Positions 1 through 11,686 of a DNA stretch of 64,000 bases are shown in pieces. This stretch comes from Utricularia gibba (Eukaryota > Streptophyta > Magnoliopsida > Lamiales > Lentibulariaceae): positions 372,001-436,000 of the forward strand of contig NEEC01000004.1 of assembly GCA_002189035.1 (NCBI GenBank), read 5' to 3'. Position 1 is the stretch's first letter, and each line of letters opens with the position of its first letter. A program made the translations under genes and the position numbers. The notes beneath the pieces were generated by a model, which saw nothing but the letters and a program-made list of their open reading frames with translations, did not search any database and had not been told where the DNA came from.

Positions 1-147
1 TGTTGTTTTTAGGGGCAAGGTTTGTCCAGAAAGAGTTTACCATTTTTATCATGCACGTCACTGCTATATTCAGCATAGTGGCATTACAGTCCCCAAAACT
101 CTAAGCGATTGATGAGGTTTGATTTCTTCAGTTTTTGCATTTTGTAG

Positions 148-644
148 GATACGATTGGCTTGAGATCATTTACTGCTGGAGGGAAGCTGTTACAGGTAAC
201 GCATGCCACCTTTATTAATATGTTTTACTGCCACATGCTATATATTCTTTTTTTAATGAGCATAAAAAATGAAGTGCAAGCAGGTGGCCAATGCATGTCT
301 GTAATGGAAAATGTTATATATGCTAACACCGGAGCCCCTCTCAACTGTGATTAATCTTGCAGATAAACCGAAGGATGGAGCTGGTATTTGCGAGTCACAG
401 TTTTGATGTTTGGGAAAGCTGGACATTTGATGGCTGTTTGGAAGAGTGCAGGCTGGTGAACTGCAGAAACTCCCATGTAAGTCTGTTTTCAAGTCACCAT
501 TTATCCATCTCTCCGTTCGTAGCCTTCAAATAGAAGCAGTGCGTAATCATGTTGATTGTCTGTTTACCACAGGCCATTCTAGATGCTCGCATTGAGATAT
601 TAGCAGCTCTTGGTGAAGATGGCATCACCCGCTGGCTGGAGTAG
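148..644 (+). CDS. C-terminal exons of an unrecognised protein
   Basis: These are the last three exons of a plus-strand gene that begins outside the window. Exons at 148-195, 363-476 and 573-644 have clean AG/GT borders, join in phase 0 and end at a TAG (642-644). The 77 readable residues include a Trp-containing stretch (FDVWESW), a Cys pair (EECRLVNC) and a helical tail ending GITRWLE. Phase continuity across two introns and the absence of stops make this a real gene end. I do not recognise the family and assign no function. An earlier exon may lie in bases 1-140, but no border there is convincing. Confidence 0.6.
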
Positions 645-1178
645 AGTAGGTCACCTGTAACTATGGGTTGATTGATTAACACCATTGTTATTGTCTGCTA
701 AACCCTACTGTAATATGTTGTTCAGGATTTTGGCTTTCTAACATAGCCTAGTAAACAGGAATTCATTCAGCTTGTTGTGCGGGTATACAAAATCCCGTTT
801 TCATGCTTTTCTGGTTTGCCCCATTTCCAACGCTTCATCTCTGTCGCCCAAAGGCGAACGTATCTCTATTTTACCTTTTAAGTTTGTTTTTAGAAAGAAA
901 GATGATGTTACCCAACCCAGAAGTGTTAACTGGTTAAGTCGAACATCCCCAAGTAGTGCTCCCCTGATAAAGATTGATTGGTAAAATATGGAATCATTGC
1001 AAATCTCCCAGCAAAATCTGATTGGGAGATGATCATTGCGAAAGTTGAAGTGATCAGCTGCATTAAGTGAACGAATTCGAAGTGTTTCATTGTATGCGTA
1101 CGTTCCAGAAAATTCAGGCGATCTTGCTTGAATTGATTCCTTGGAGTTTACTGGATTTGTACGCGGTACTCCTTTTCG
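645..1178. other. Intergenic, promoter side of the AtuA-family gene
   Basis: This holds the 3' flank of the first gene and the upstream region of the AtuA gene. A long open frame on the minus strand (801-1301) covers much of it but has no recognisable protein features. I see no clear TATA box or repeat. Confidence 0.4.
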
Positions 1179-4100
1179 ATGGGAAAGTTCGTCGATGAAC
1201 CACCGGTGACTGGAGACTGTACAGTCAAGCAGGTTTAGTTCAATTCTATTTCTCTGATTCAGAGTTTGAACAAGATTGTGAGTGAATTTAGGATACTCCA
1301 TGCATGTGTATTTGGTTGCAGAGGCTGAACCCGAAAAGGCGAAAGGAGAAAGTAGTTATTGGTTGTGGTGCTGGATTTGGAGGCGACCGTCCTCTCGCAG
1401 CGCTGAAATTGCTTGAGAGAGTGAAAGAGCTGGACTACATCGTGCTTGAATGTCTCGCCGAACGCACTCTGGCGGAGCGCCACGCTGCGATTAAGTCCGG
1501 CGGGAAAGGCTACGATCCTCGTGGTACTTTTTTTTATCCGAGAAGCGAAATTTCAGTATATGTCGTAAAGATCATACTTGGGCTCTATGAGTTACAATAA
1601 AAGGAAAAATGCCCATTGTAGAGTGAATTATATAAACTAAATGTTTCCCATATCAGTTAACTTCCCGAAAGCATCTCCAAATGGGATGCCTTGATTTCCC
1701 TCCCATTAGGAGTTTGATGTTTCTTTGATCCGGCGTTACATGGTGTGTAATCTGTGTCTTACTGGATATGCAGTTTCAGAGTGGATGGAGTTGCTTTTAC
1801 CATTGGCTGTTGAAAGAGGAGTCTGCATTATTACAAATATGGGCGCTAGTGAGATTGAATTGTTCATCATCTGTAGGTTTGAAATTTTTGATTTTTTATG
1901 CTCATAAAAATATGTTGCTCGTTTCCCTGTAGAATCTCCTCATGGTGCTCAAGAGGAGGTTTTAAAAATTGCAAGTAAATTGGGGATTAGGCTTACAGTT
2001 GGCTTAGCATATGAATCATCTCTCGTAGGGATAGGTATGATTGTTTAGTGATACAGTAAGAAATTCTTCTTCTACTGAATCTGGGATGCTGACAATTAAT
2101 TTTTGTTCTTTTGGCCTCTTCAGAAGTTGATGAGCAGGTAAAATGTTGATAGTGTTAGATTTTTTATTCTCTTTCTTGTCTATATAATTACTTCAATGGA
2201 AAATTTGAAACTTTATTGGTAGGATGTGAGCGTCTATTTGGGTGCTGCTCCGATTGTTGAGTGTCTGGAGAGATACACACCGGATGTTGTTATTACGTCT
2301 CGTGTTGCAGATGCTTCTTTATTCTTGGCTCCAATGGTATAAACCTGCACAGCATTTTAACTGACTAAGAACCTTAGACATTTAAAAAATGCTCTTTTTT
2401 CGATCTGTTTTCACTTATTATGAACTGAATAGAGGTTATTCCACATCTGAGCAGGTTTTTGAATTGGGTTGGAACTGGAGTGACTGGCAGCTCCTTGCTC
2501 AAGGTTCGCTGGCTGGCCACCTTCTGGAGTGTGGATGCCAGCTTACTGGTGGATACTATATGCATCCAGGTTATATCTCTAGTAATCCCTCTAATATCGT
2601 AAGTTTCTATTTAGTATAATCTAGTCCCCCTGAGAATTCTCTCTATTGATTCCAGGTGATGAACATCGGAAGATGTCATTTGATGATCTGCTTAACATAT
2701 CTCTTCCATTTGCTGAAGTTACGTTTGATGGTAAAGTGTGTGTTGCAAAGCCTGAATGTAGCGGAGGTGTTCTTAACTACAGCACTTGTGCTGAGCAACT
2801 TCTCTATGAGGTTGGGGATCCTGGTGCCTACTTCACGCCTGATGTGGTATGCTGTTTGTGGCCTATGTGGAATTCGATACATAGCAGAAAAATGACTAAG
2901 ACGGAATTGCTTATTGCACAAACAGGTAGTAGATTTTCTAGATGTGACATTTCAGCCATTATCGGTTAACAGGGTTCTCTGCTCTGGAGCGAAGCCAACT
3001 TTTCATTTCGCACCACAGCAATTGCTCTTATTAAGATCAAAGGTATCCTTTGGCTATCAACAATAAAATTATATGCAAAATAAAACAACAATACCCAACG
3101 CATTGTCCATATCGAATGAATTCACAAAATTTGTTGCATGTCATGCAATCTGTTTTCAACAGAATTGGTAGATTCTTCCAATTCATGATTCAGGTTTTCT
3201 TTCCTTGCAGGAAAGTGGATGGAAAGGCTGGGGAGAAATTTCTTACGGCGGTTATGGAACAGTGCAAAGAGCTAAAACTGCTGAGCTATTGGTAAAATTT
3301 TCCTGCATTTATACAGCGTTGTGTTGTCAACCTGCCTTCGTCGTTTCTTCTTTTATTTCATCGTTTGATCTTATTGACAAACGGCCATAGGTACGGGCAT
3401 GGATGGAAGAATCATGTCCTGGTAAAGGCAAGGATATCATTTCTTACATTATCGGGTTGGATAGCCTAAAAGTGTCTCTTGCCAATGATATTCAATCAAA
3501 TACGAGTGCGGATATTAGACTAAGGATGGATGGCGTGTTTGAGGAGGAAGAGCACGCTTCCAAGTTCACAAAGGAGTTCACCGCATTATACACCAATGGG
3601 CCTGCTGGCGGTGGAGGCATCAGGTTTTATATATTTTTTTTCTTGAGCTCCCAGCTACCCCTTTTCCCCGATGTATTTTCTACACTACCATACCCTGCTT
3701 TATCATTTTCCAATATTTGCATGATCGACCTTCACAAATTTAAGTTGATTTAATCTCTTGATATTGATATTTGATGCAGCACTGGATACAAGAAGGAGAT
3801 GGTTCTTCAGAAAGAACTGGTACTCTCATTTTGGTTTGTGTAACATAATAACCTCGTATTTACACCTGCCATTCATCATTTTATTCGCTCTGCAGATTGG
3901 ACGTGAATATGTGAACTGGCAAGTTTCTGCTGCTCAAAACGGCATAACCTGCTCAGCTAAAGTGAATCGTAGCCATCAGGATGAATCAGGAATAGTTATG
4001 CAGATCTCAAACCAAGAATCCTCAGACCTGGAAGTGTATCCATCTGGTGCTCCCTCAGGCCAAGAAATTTCATTATACGATGTAGCCCATAGCAGGGCAG

Positions 4101-4438
4101 GTGACAAAGGAAACGATCTCAACTTCTCACTGATTCCATATTATCTGCCTGATATCAAGAGGCTGAGGATGATTGTGACTCAGGATTGGGTTAAGGAAGT
4201 GGTCTCAAAGCTTTTCAATCCCACTTCCTTCCCAGATGCAGAAGAAATTGCTAGAAGAGACGAGTGGATTAGAGACCATGTCAACGTGGAGATTTATGAA
4301 GTCAGGGGCATCCACTCCCTGAATGTCGTGGTAAGGAATATTCTTGATGGCGGAGTAAACTGCTCAAGGAGGATCGATAGACATGGCAAGACCATATCTG
4401 ACCTGGTGTTGTCTCAGAGAGTGGTGTTGCCTCCTTGA
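1179..4438 (+). CDS. AtuA/DUF1446 family protein, 13 exons
   Basis: Predicted 626-residue cytosolic protein of the acyclic terpene utilisation AtuA (DUF1446) family. Exons: 1179-1232, 1322-1523, 1774-1848, 1933-2034, 2124-2137, 2223-2336, 2455-2569, 2656-2846, 2926-3042, 3211-3291, 3391-3623, 3780-3819 and 3896-4438; all borders are GT-AG and the coding sum is 1881 nt. The start is chosen because the 18-codon first exon joins in phase to the conserved block IGCGAGFGGDRPLAALKLL. Further family blocks are YLGAAPIVECLERY, ITSRVADASLF, HLLECGCQLTGGY, GWGEISYGGYG and TNGPAGGGGISTG. The last exon carries the C-terminal AtuA-like domain (VAHSRAGDKGND). In Pseudomonas the AtuA family belongs to citronellol/geraniol catabolism; the plant role is not established, and an isoprenoid-related role would be inference. 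A 14-nt microexon (2124-2137) is unusual but needed to keep the frame. Confidence 0.9.
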
Positions 4439-4962
4439 GGTATGCTGCTGCTGATTCAATTCCATTTTTAGCAAGTGTCCAGTTTTTAAATTTTTAGTGT
4501 TGGTGTTATGAATGTTGTCTCTTTCAGAAAGTTGTAAGTGAATCCTTAGTTAACATTTTGAAATCATTGATCATACAGATAAATTGTCACTTTCCATGCC
4601 GAAATGACTTTTTTTTTTTTTTTTTTTTTGCTGTACTCCAGGTACCACAAGAGGAGGGTAAGTTCCCCATCTCCAACCATTCTCCTACTTTTTGGCCGCC
4701 CAATAAATCAAGCCATTCGTCTCCACACTATACGGGTTGCGACCAATTTGCATCATCAATACCCCTTTTGCTGTGAGATCCATGGGATCTCTGTTTTTGT
4801 TCCTTGTTTCTTGACGGTAGAGCTCTCAACTTCTGAATCAAATTTCTAAGAAGTGGAGAGCACCCTACCGTTGAGTTGTTGAAATAAATAGTGATTTTTT
4901 TTAGAAAGTTTCAATAGCTGCAAAGATTTTGGATTTGTTTCTTGAAACTTGTGAGATCAAGA
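4439..4962. other. Spacer with poly-T tract
   Basis: This holds the 3' flank of the AtuA gene and the 5' flank of the LIM gene. A T run of about 20 bases lies near 4608-4629. I see nothing else. Confidence 0.4.
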
Positions 4963-5932
4963 ATGGCGGCAGCATTCACAGGAACTTTGGACAAATGCAA
5001 GGCTTGTGATAAGACCGTGCATTTTGTAGATTTGCTTACGGCAGATGGATCAATCTATCATAAATCCTGTTTCAAATGCACTCATTGCAGAGGAACTCTT
5101 GTGGTAGAGTCACTCTTTCTTCATTCAAAATTTGCTTTGAATGCAAACTTGCGCACCTTCCCAACCATTCAAATGTATCATTTGATGCGCAGATGAGCAA
5201 TTACTCCTCTATGGATGGAGTTCTCTACTGCAAAACCCATTTCGAGCAACTTTTTAAGGAGTCCGGAAATTTCAGCAAGAACTTTCAAACTTGTAAGAAA
5301 CTGCATCATTCATCTTTCTCAGTACCTTTGCAACTCTATGTTATACTCATCAAAAGCTTCTCTGAATTTGTTGCTCTGATGAATGATGGGATGCATGCAG
5401 CTAAGCCAGAGAGAGAGAATTCTCTGGTGAGTGCCTAAAAGATGTGGAATTTGTTCTTTCTCCTATCCATTTCAAGAAATGCCTAAACGAGCAGCTGATA
5501 TGATATAGTCCCGATTTCTCACAGACAACGGCGAGCAGCAAGCTTTCAGCATTTTTCTCCGGCACACAGGACAAGTGCGCTGCTTGCACAAAAACTGTGT
5601 ACCCTCTTGACAAGGTTGTTGCTCTATCAAAAAGACGTACATTTATATCTCAGTTTGGAATTTGACTAGGCACTGAGAATATAAAGCTGAAACAGGTGAC
5701 TATGGAGGGAGAATCCTATCACAGAACATGCTTCAGGTGTGCACATGGGGGCTGTCCTCTCACACACTCATCGTATGCAGCCATGGATGGGATTCTCTAC
5801 TGTAGGGTGCACTTTCAGCAGCTCTTCATGGTGAAGGGAAACTATCAGCATCTTCAGAGAGCAGCCATTCAGAAAAAGTCAACTGAAGAAAATGATCATG
5901 AGACCAAATCTGACAAGTCCCAAGAGCAGTAA
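4963..5932 (+). CDS. Two-LIM-domain protein, plant WLIM2 type
   Basis: Predicted 197-residue protein with two LIM zinc-binding domains, the architecture of plant actin-bundling CRP-like LIM proteins. Exons: 4963-5103, 5193-5292, 5401-5426, 5525-5614 and 5696-5932; the coding sum is 594 nt. The start gives MAAAFTGTLDKC, matching the usual plant N-terminus; an upstream in-frame ATG (4942) would add seven residues and is less likely. LIM1 (about residues 11-65) shows CKAC, HKSCFKC and CTHC ligands followed by YCKTHFEQLF. LIM2 (about 108-162) shows CAAC, HRTCFRC and GGC with YCRVHFQQLF. The acidic, Lys-rich tail is short. Known relatives bind and bundle actin filaments and some enter the nucleus; this is family knowledge. 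WLIM2 is preferred over WLIM1 by the LIM1 and linker sequence. Confidence 0.92.
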
Positions 5933-6331
5933 CCGAACATTCTTTTTCCTTTCCTTCTGTTTCTACTAACTCTTCCTTCCACAACTCTTGTTCTAAAATT
6001 TCTCTGCATTCATGTTCTTAGCCTCATTTAATGAAGAGGGGTCTTTGCAATACATACTTACCGTGAGGCTCTCATTTGTATTTAGAAATAATCACAACTC
6101 TTTAGAAAATGTTTTCACTAGCTTTTCCAGATACGCTCATTGAAAATCGTATTTGAAAAGAATAAAAGACAACCTGGGAGGACTGTATTTTCAAACCGAA
6201 AACATGGTTTCAATTGAAGAGTTCACGGAGCTACATCAAATGAGTGTTTGGTCAACAGACTGATAAAGATGAAGAAAAGTCTAGCAAATTGCCTGCGCAA
6301 CGCAGCATACACAAGGGACCAATTTAGTTTC
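5933..6331. other. Tail-to-tail spacer between the LIM and C2 genes
   Basis: The LIM gene ends at 5932 and the minus-strand C2 gene ends at 6332, so this 400-bp stretch holds both 3' flanks. I see nothing else in it. Confidence 0.5.
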
Positions 6332-7266
6332 TTAGTCCATGGATGATTCTTTCCATCCTCCATAGTTCTCTTCATCATAGTTGCCTACGTCTCTCTGCAT
6401 ACACAATGCACATACACCTCATGCAACCGAAATTTTCAGAACCTTGCGAAATAAGGAAAAAATACCTCATAAGTGAAGTTGAGGCCAATCTTGATCTCTC
6501 CACAGTACTCCTCGTTCTTAACAACACTGTATGAGATTGGTGGAACGCTTTCTTCTGCAAAAACAGCCTCTAGAGGGATCCTGGGAATTCCAAAATCATG
6601 CGGTAACATCGATTTACAGGATGAAAACTTACTACAAGTACTACTACTCACGTAGCTTCGCCAACGAAATCATCAGCAGAAAAGTTATCTTTGTCCATTA
6701 GTTTGATGTTCAGTTCAGTGACCCCATGAGATATGGTGAAGAGGAAGGTCTCGTTCCACTCCGGGCTCGATCCTTGCCCTGCTTTTACACCACAAACACT
6801 TCTATAAAAGCAACTAACAATAGGCAAAATATCACCACAACAGGCTACCTTGTGCTACACTGCTTTTCTTCTCCTGCGTTCGTATTGTAAGAACTGCGTA
6901 AGGATCCATTCCAGCTGCAATCACGGAAACTAATTTGCATCAAGCAAAGGCTCGATAATTCATCCAGAACAACATGGAACATATTAGATAAAGTTGGTTC
7001 CTTTTTGCTTCTACAAAGTCAACTCTAAGTCAGAGGTGAGTAAAAACCCAGATTTTCGTGATGGAAGAATACAGAATTCAGGGGCTGATGAAGACTGCAA
7101 ATTTCAGCTCTGCGCCGAGCCAAGTTCCCCGAAATCATGAAAGCAACGAGATCCATATAAAATAACGACGATACCGAAAAAAAGAGAAAAAAAACGTACA
7201 CAAGAAATCCTTGTTCTCGAGGCCTTTGGCGCTGATGAGAAGAACTTCAAGCGTTCCACGAGGCAT
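6332..7266 (-). CDS. Small C2-domain protein (elicitor-responsive protein 3 / 16-kDa phloem protein-like)
   Basis: Predicted 145-residue protein made almost entirely of one C2 domain, the calcium-dependent phospholipid-binding fold. Exons read on the minus strand: 7266-7200, 6914-6849, 6778-6652, 6580-6466 and 6394-6332; all borders are GT-AG and the coding sum is 438 nt. It starts MPRGTLEVLLISAKGLENKDF, with the usual C2 beta-1 strand. Calcium-loop Asp residues are seen in GMDPYAVL, in the MDKDNFSADDFVG loop, and in the typical W-NETFLF strand. The C-terminal DEENYGGWKESSMD tail is also found in plant single-C2 proteins. These are often called elicitor-responsive or phloem protein 16-like and may bind membranes or RNA; that role is family knowledge only. 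Confidence 0.9.
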
Positions 7267-8533
7267 CTTCGACGCGAACGAACTGCGGTGGAAGAGACGG
7301 AAAATGAGCAATTAACACCAGCAGCAGCGCGTCACTGCTCTGTCGCGGCAGTTACGTCTGTCCGAGTAATGAATGGATTATGGACAAAAAATATGGCGTT
7401 AAAAACGACAAATCCCACCAATGGCAGCGTCAGTAACTTTAATTCACTATTTTCTATTCCAGAAAATCTTTTCTTTTTTTATAATAATAATATTCATAAT
7501 AACAACGCATTCACGGTAATTCGGTAATCAGCAACGTCCCTCATCGGACCCGGCAGTCTCAGGCGACCAAGAGGGAGAAATGCGGTTGGATGTCAAAGAA
7601 GTCTAATCGCTCACGAGCCTCTTGAAGCTCATCCAAGGCTCTGTCGGCATCGGAGAGGTCCCGGTGAAGTAGACGCGCGTCGGAAGAAATAGTGCCACGG
7701 TGGCAGCGGAGTTCGGCTGGCGCCGGGATGGCTCAAAGGGGAAGGCAATTTTCATAACCTAAAGAGGCAAGTAAACAGATAAAGAAGCCAATTCATCCGA
7801 GTTTCCTAAGGAAAGAAATGCAAACTTCTCCAAACAAAAACAAATGTGAACCGCTGAAGGATTATGGAGAATGGAGATAATGATCCACCATGACGATGTG
7901 AAGCATGTTGAAAGCATGTTGGCTGGGCGGCCTGGATAGTGGCAATGCACATTGGGGCTGCATCATGTGATTAAAAGAACATGATGCAGGGGAGTGCACA
8001 GAGGCTGTGTAGCGGGAATCCCATCTGTGCTTTTAAGCCTAAAGCAATGGAGGAGAGCAGCTTAGTTTGCTCCATTTTTCTCGTATCATTAAGAAATCAC
8101 CCAGAAGTATCTATGATCTGTGTTGTGCTGTTGTGCTTGTGAGATAAGTGCTCGAATTCATTATATTTCTTGAAGCTACATGGAGAATTCTCATTTGAGT
8201 GAAACTCTGTTTGTCATTGCTAGTTTATGTATGTGTATAAAATTGCTGACAGTAGTTCATAAGATCATGTCCGAGCACTACAGACGATATCCGGGCACTC
8301 GGTACTCAGGCTCTACAGAAGGTATCCGGGCAGTGCATTGAGGAATTGGCAACACTTGATTTTCAACAAAACAGTGTATGTTTTCCAGTTAAACAAGACA
8401 TCCATGTCAAGGATATGATTATTGCAACTACATGCAAACCAGAAAAAGTACATGACTGTGGATCACTATGGAGGCACATCGAATTATATGAACATGAAAT
8501 GGTTCTACATGCTGATCATGGAGGAAGCCTCCT
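7267..8533. other. Spacer between the C2 and PEX11 genes
   Basis: The first 170 bp serve as 5' flank of the C2 gene. A GC-richer open frame lies at 7559-7736 (separate entry). Around 8270-8335 the motif TATCCGGGCA occurs twice in similar surroundings, which may be a remnant of an old mobile element. Nothing else is clear. Confidence 0.35.
7559..7736 (-). CDS. Possible orphan coding exon
   Basis: On the minus strand, after an AG at the upper end, a frame stays open for about 58 codons to a TGA at 7559-7561. It reads as an acidic, heptad-like helix (DADRALDELQEARERLDFF) and ends FSLLVA. The base composition is richer in GC than the flanks. No start codon is seen in frame and no partner exon was found upstream. 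An overlapping frame (7755-7603) encodes another 50-residue peptide starting MKIAFPFEP. I do not recognise either product, so this may be a relic or chance. Confidence 0.2.
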
Positions 8534-9896
8534 TCAGGCGGTCTTAGCCTTTGGATGGGAAGGAAGCAGCTGAAATAAAACAGACGCACGATCACCATGC
8601 CACAACAATACAATAAACAGTGTTATTTCGGGATGATTAAATCATTTGCTGCAGAGAGATACAGATAAGTTGAAGATTTGATGTCAAGGAACTACTCTAG
8701 ATGAAACTCAGTTACGTGCATATCATGTGATAAAAGGATTGGGAGATGTCTATCATCATAGAGAAGGGGAGATACCTGGTAGCAGGAGATGAGCGAGGTA
8801 GCAAAGCCGAAAGCACCAGTTACACGAGGTGTAATTTTCTTGGGTGCTAATTGAAGCAAGCCAATAGCAACAACTACATCCAATGATGCTTTAATGAGGG
8901 CGAGTGATCTCTCATTGGATTTCTGAAGCTTACTTTGATATCGCTCATCCTACAATGATGGATCATCGAGGAAAAATTTATAAGAAGACTGTCAAAATGG
9001 ACAAACCCCATTCCAGCAAACCTTGTATTTGTTAGTATTTTTCAGTTCCTTCTCTAGCTTCTTCATGGATGATGAAAGCCTTCCAAGTTCTCCAATCTAT
9101 TTTAACAAGTGAAAAGGTCAAAATGGAAACACTATTGATGAAGATAGAGAAATTAAATGCGTTGATTGAATACCTCAACCAAAGAGCTGCACACTGAAGA
9201 TCCCATCCAGCAAAAAAGAGAGATCCTCCCAAGTAACTCAGCGCGTTCCTTATTCTGCATTAAAAAACTTGCAGCTGTATGCAATCCCTTTCCGACTCAA
9301 TTACACGATACAGATTTGAAAAGCATACCTTGTATATGCCTGTCCTACCCAGCCACACAATTTGATCCAGGAACAAGAATGTTGATAAGAGTGCATTTTT
9401 TGACTGAAACGGAATCCATTCAATGGGGGAGTTTGCTACAAATGATTGCATAAAACAGAGTTTTCTACCTTTGTCAACAGAATCAATGGAAGTGGAGTTC
9501 CAGGAGCATTTGGACTAATGAGAGCATGAAGATCATTAATAAACTGTCAAAAGGCACGATGCATTCAAATAAGACAACAGGAGTCATAACTTATGAAATA
9601 ATAGATAAAACAAGAGGATTACCATAAAATAAACCAAAATACACCCAACAGTACACATGAACAAAATAGACATGAACAACCATATGGAACAGGAGTAAGC
9701 AGACCTTGAATAACCGGAAAACTTTTCGGGCCAAGCTTGTAGTTTTATCTACATTCTGAGCTGTTCCAGGCTCTCCATTACTCAAGAATTTTGAACCATA
9801 CTGTATTGCCCTGCATATCTTGTCCCTTGCTTCAGCTTTGTTCAGATACAACACAGCAAGCGCAAGCTCAGACCTTGCAACATCCAAAGAAGCCAT
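8534..9896 (-). CDS. PEX11: Peroxisomal membrane protein PEX11, C/D/E type
   Basis: Predicted 235-residue peroxin 11, an integral peroxisomal membrane protein that elongates the membrane before peroxisome division. Exons read on the minus strand: 9896-9705, 9543-9469, 9403-9329, 9254-9174, 9096-9022, 8949-8776 and 8569-8534; the coding sum is 708 nt. The N-terminal amphipathic segment (about residues 8-35, LALAVLYLNKAEARDKICRA) is the membrane-remodelling helix of the family. Family blocks follow: SLARKVFRLFKFINDLHALI, STFLFLDQIVWLGRTGIYK, and a hydrophobic segment near residues 190-225. The last exon encodes only LLPSHPKAKTA, giving a Lys-containing C-terminus as in the plant PEX11C/D/E group. 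The length matches that group. The start is the conserved MASLDVARSELAL; in-frame codons upstream belong to a probable 5' leader intron. Confidence 0.93.
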
Positions 9897-10393
9897 CTTT
9901 TTTACAGACCTGACGAAGCCATCAACAACATAAATAAAGCAAATGTTCTCTGGCCCAACAAGGAATCCGAAAATTTTAAAACTCAATCAATGAAGCACAC
10001 AAATAAATATCTTTACAAGACTTGGCAAAAGCTTTTCCTTTACTCCCCAAGCATACACGTATACCAAAAAGCACAGAAGGTATTCATTCAACTAAAATCA
10101 ATTAGCCTCATGAAAGGAACACCTCAATAGATAAAGGATCAAACTTTTTCACACCCGCAAGCGGATGCCAGACAATTAACCAAAAAAAACACAGAATCGC
10201 TTAACCGGAATCACGTAAAGAGCATATCATTCTTACCCGCGAGGACACAAAGCTTTCCTTGAAATTCGCCCACACCTGATTTTTATACCAGATAAATGCC
10301 CTTAATTATGAAGAGTGGGGTGGCTGGATAAATGCGGAAGATTAAATTTTTCGAATAAAAAAGTATTTAGCATTGGGATTCGGTAGCCTTTCG
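9897..10393. other. PEX11 5' flank
   Basis: This holds the probable leader exon/intron of PEX11 and its upstream region, up to the solo LTR. A splice-like TTTTTTACAG lies just above the start codon on the plus strand, so no firm leader structure is offered. Confidence 0.35.
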
Positions 10394-11681
10394 GTGTCAT
10401 AACCCGGGTAGAAGTATGTTGCGTTTCGATGGTGATACAGCATGTGAAGGAGCTAAGGGAACGTGCATAGAGTGGCTACGAGGAACCCCTCTGCCTGGCG
10501 GTCCGCGCGCAACGAATCGGTCTGATCCGAACACGGCGTGCAACTCTTGTTAGAGGTGTACCGAACTCTTGGGTGATCCCCAAGGGTGCTCGTGGGAGAG
10601 ACCCACTTGAGCTACGGGACTCTATGCGATCGAGCAAGCATGCGTGCCCAAGGGATGGTGAGTGACGCGCTGGATGCTGGGCGGAGAGTGGTCGCGAGCC
10701 CAAGTGTTAGGTGAGACATGGCTAGTGTGGATTGGCCCAATGAGGTGTTGGAGAAGAGCCCAAGGGCCTAAGAAGTGTAAGAGGGCCGACCTTTCATATA
10801 CTGGGCCCGAAAGGTGAAGGGTTGGAAGAGGAAAGGGCGCAGAAACCCAACAGTCAGGAGGTAGGATATAAGGGCTTGGCATGGTGGCGGGTTTGGCATT
10901 CGAAATCAGAGAAGGAGCGCCACCATGCCGAGATATGGAAGGAGAAGGTCACGATTTGGCAGAAGGGGAAGGAGCCACACGAAGGTAAGGGGAAGCATGA
11001 GCCGGAAAGTACGAATAAGGGCCGAAGGGCCGTAAGTTGATGAGCCCGAAGGGGCGGGGTCGGACCCTTCGCCGAGGTATCTCCGACGGCAACCCAACGT
11101 GAGTTTGGGGGTAGATATCGCCGTGAGCTCCAAAGGGAGCGGGGTTGGGACGGATTACCGTGGCTGGTGTCCCTCCCGACGGTAACGTGATGTGCCATCA
11201 CGGGATGCACGCCCCTTGTGACCAATGGGTCTCTTATGATATATGTGTTTATGCTCTTACGACGATATGTGCTGATGATATGTTTACGATGATATGTGCC
11301 ATGCTTAAGCTGATGTGTTTATGGTTGGTAGTGTGGTCTACCCTATGCATATGTTGATCCCCTTACGAACTTATGTGTAGGTGAAGGTTCTGGTCGTGCG
11401 GAGACTGGCGGAGAGGCGGAGGGGCTGACGGAGTGAACTCGGAGGACCGGAGAGCCTGGGGAATAGAAGCAGCTGTTGTGCTCGTGCTTTTCCTTTATGT
11501 TCATGATGTGATTTCGTGGATTATGTTGGACCCTCTTTGCCGTATTTATGAATAAGATATTCCCCGGTAATCTCGTGTTCATGTGGGTTGAACGAATCAA
11601 ACCAAAGCCACCCAGGAGACAGGCCACGTTTCTGGGTGGGGTAACGACCATGGCTCCTAGGCCCCTTCTCGGGTCGTTACA
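10394..11681. mobile_element. Solo LTR of a retrotransposon
   Basis: A GC-rich block of about 1.29 kb sits in AT-rich DNA. Its left end reads (G)TGTCATAACCCGGG and its right end CTCGGGTCGTTACA, which are imperfect inverted termini of a kind common at plant Ty3/gypsy LTR ends. The flanks carry TTTCG at 10389-10393 and again at 11682-11686, a 5-bp target duplication. Inside there are several overlapping open frames on both strands but no gag, protease, reverse transcriptase or integrase motif. No second copy is found in the window. The likeliest reading is a solo LTR left by recombination between two LTRs. The left boundary is uncertain by one base (10394 or 10395), because a TG start would shift the duplication. 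Confidence 0.65.
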
Positions 11682-11686
11682 TTTCG

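Noticed and set aside
801-1301. Minus-strand open frame of 166 codons
   Set aside because: It overlaps the first exon of the AtuA gene antisense and shows no domain, motif or splice partner.
10476-11225. Several overlapping open frames on both strands
   Set aside because: They lie inside the solo LTR; high GC content makes chance open frames common and no retroviral-type domain is present.
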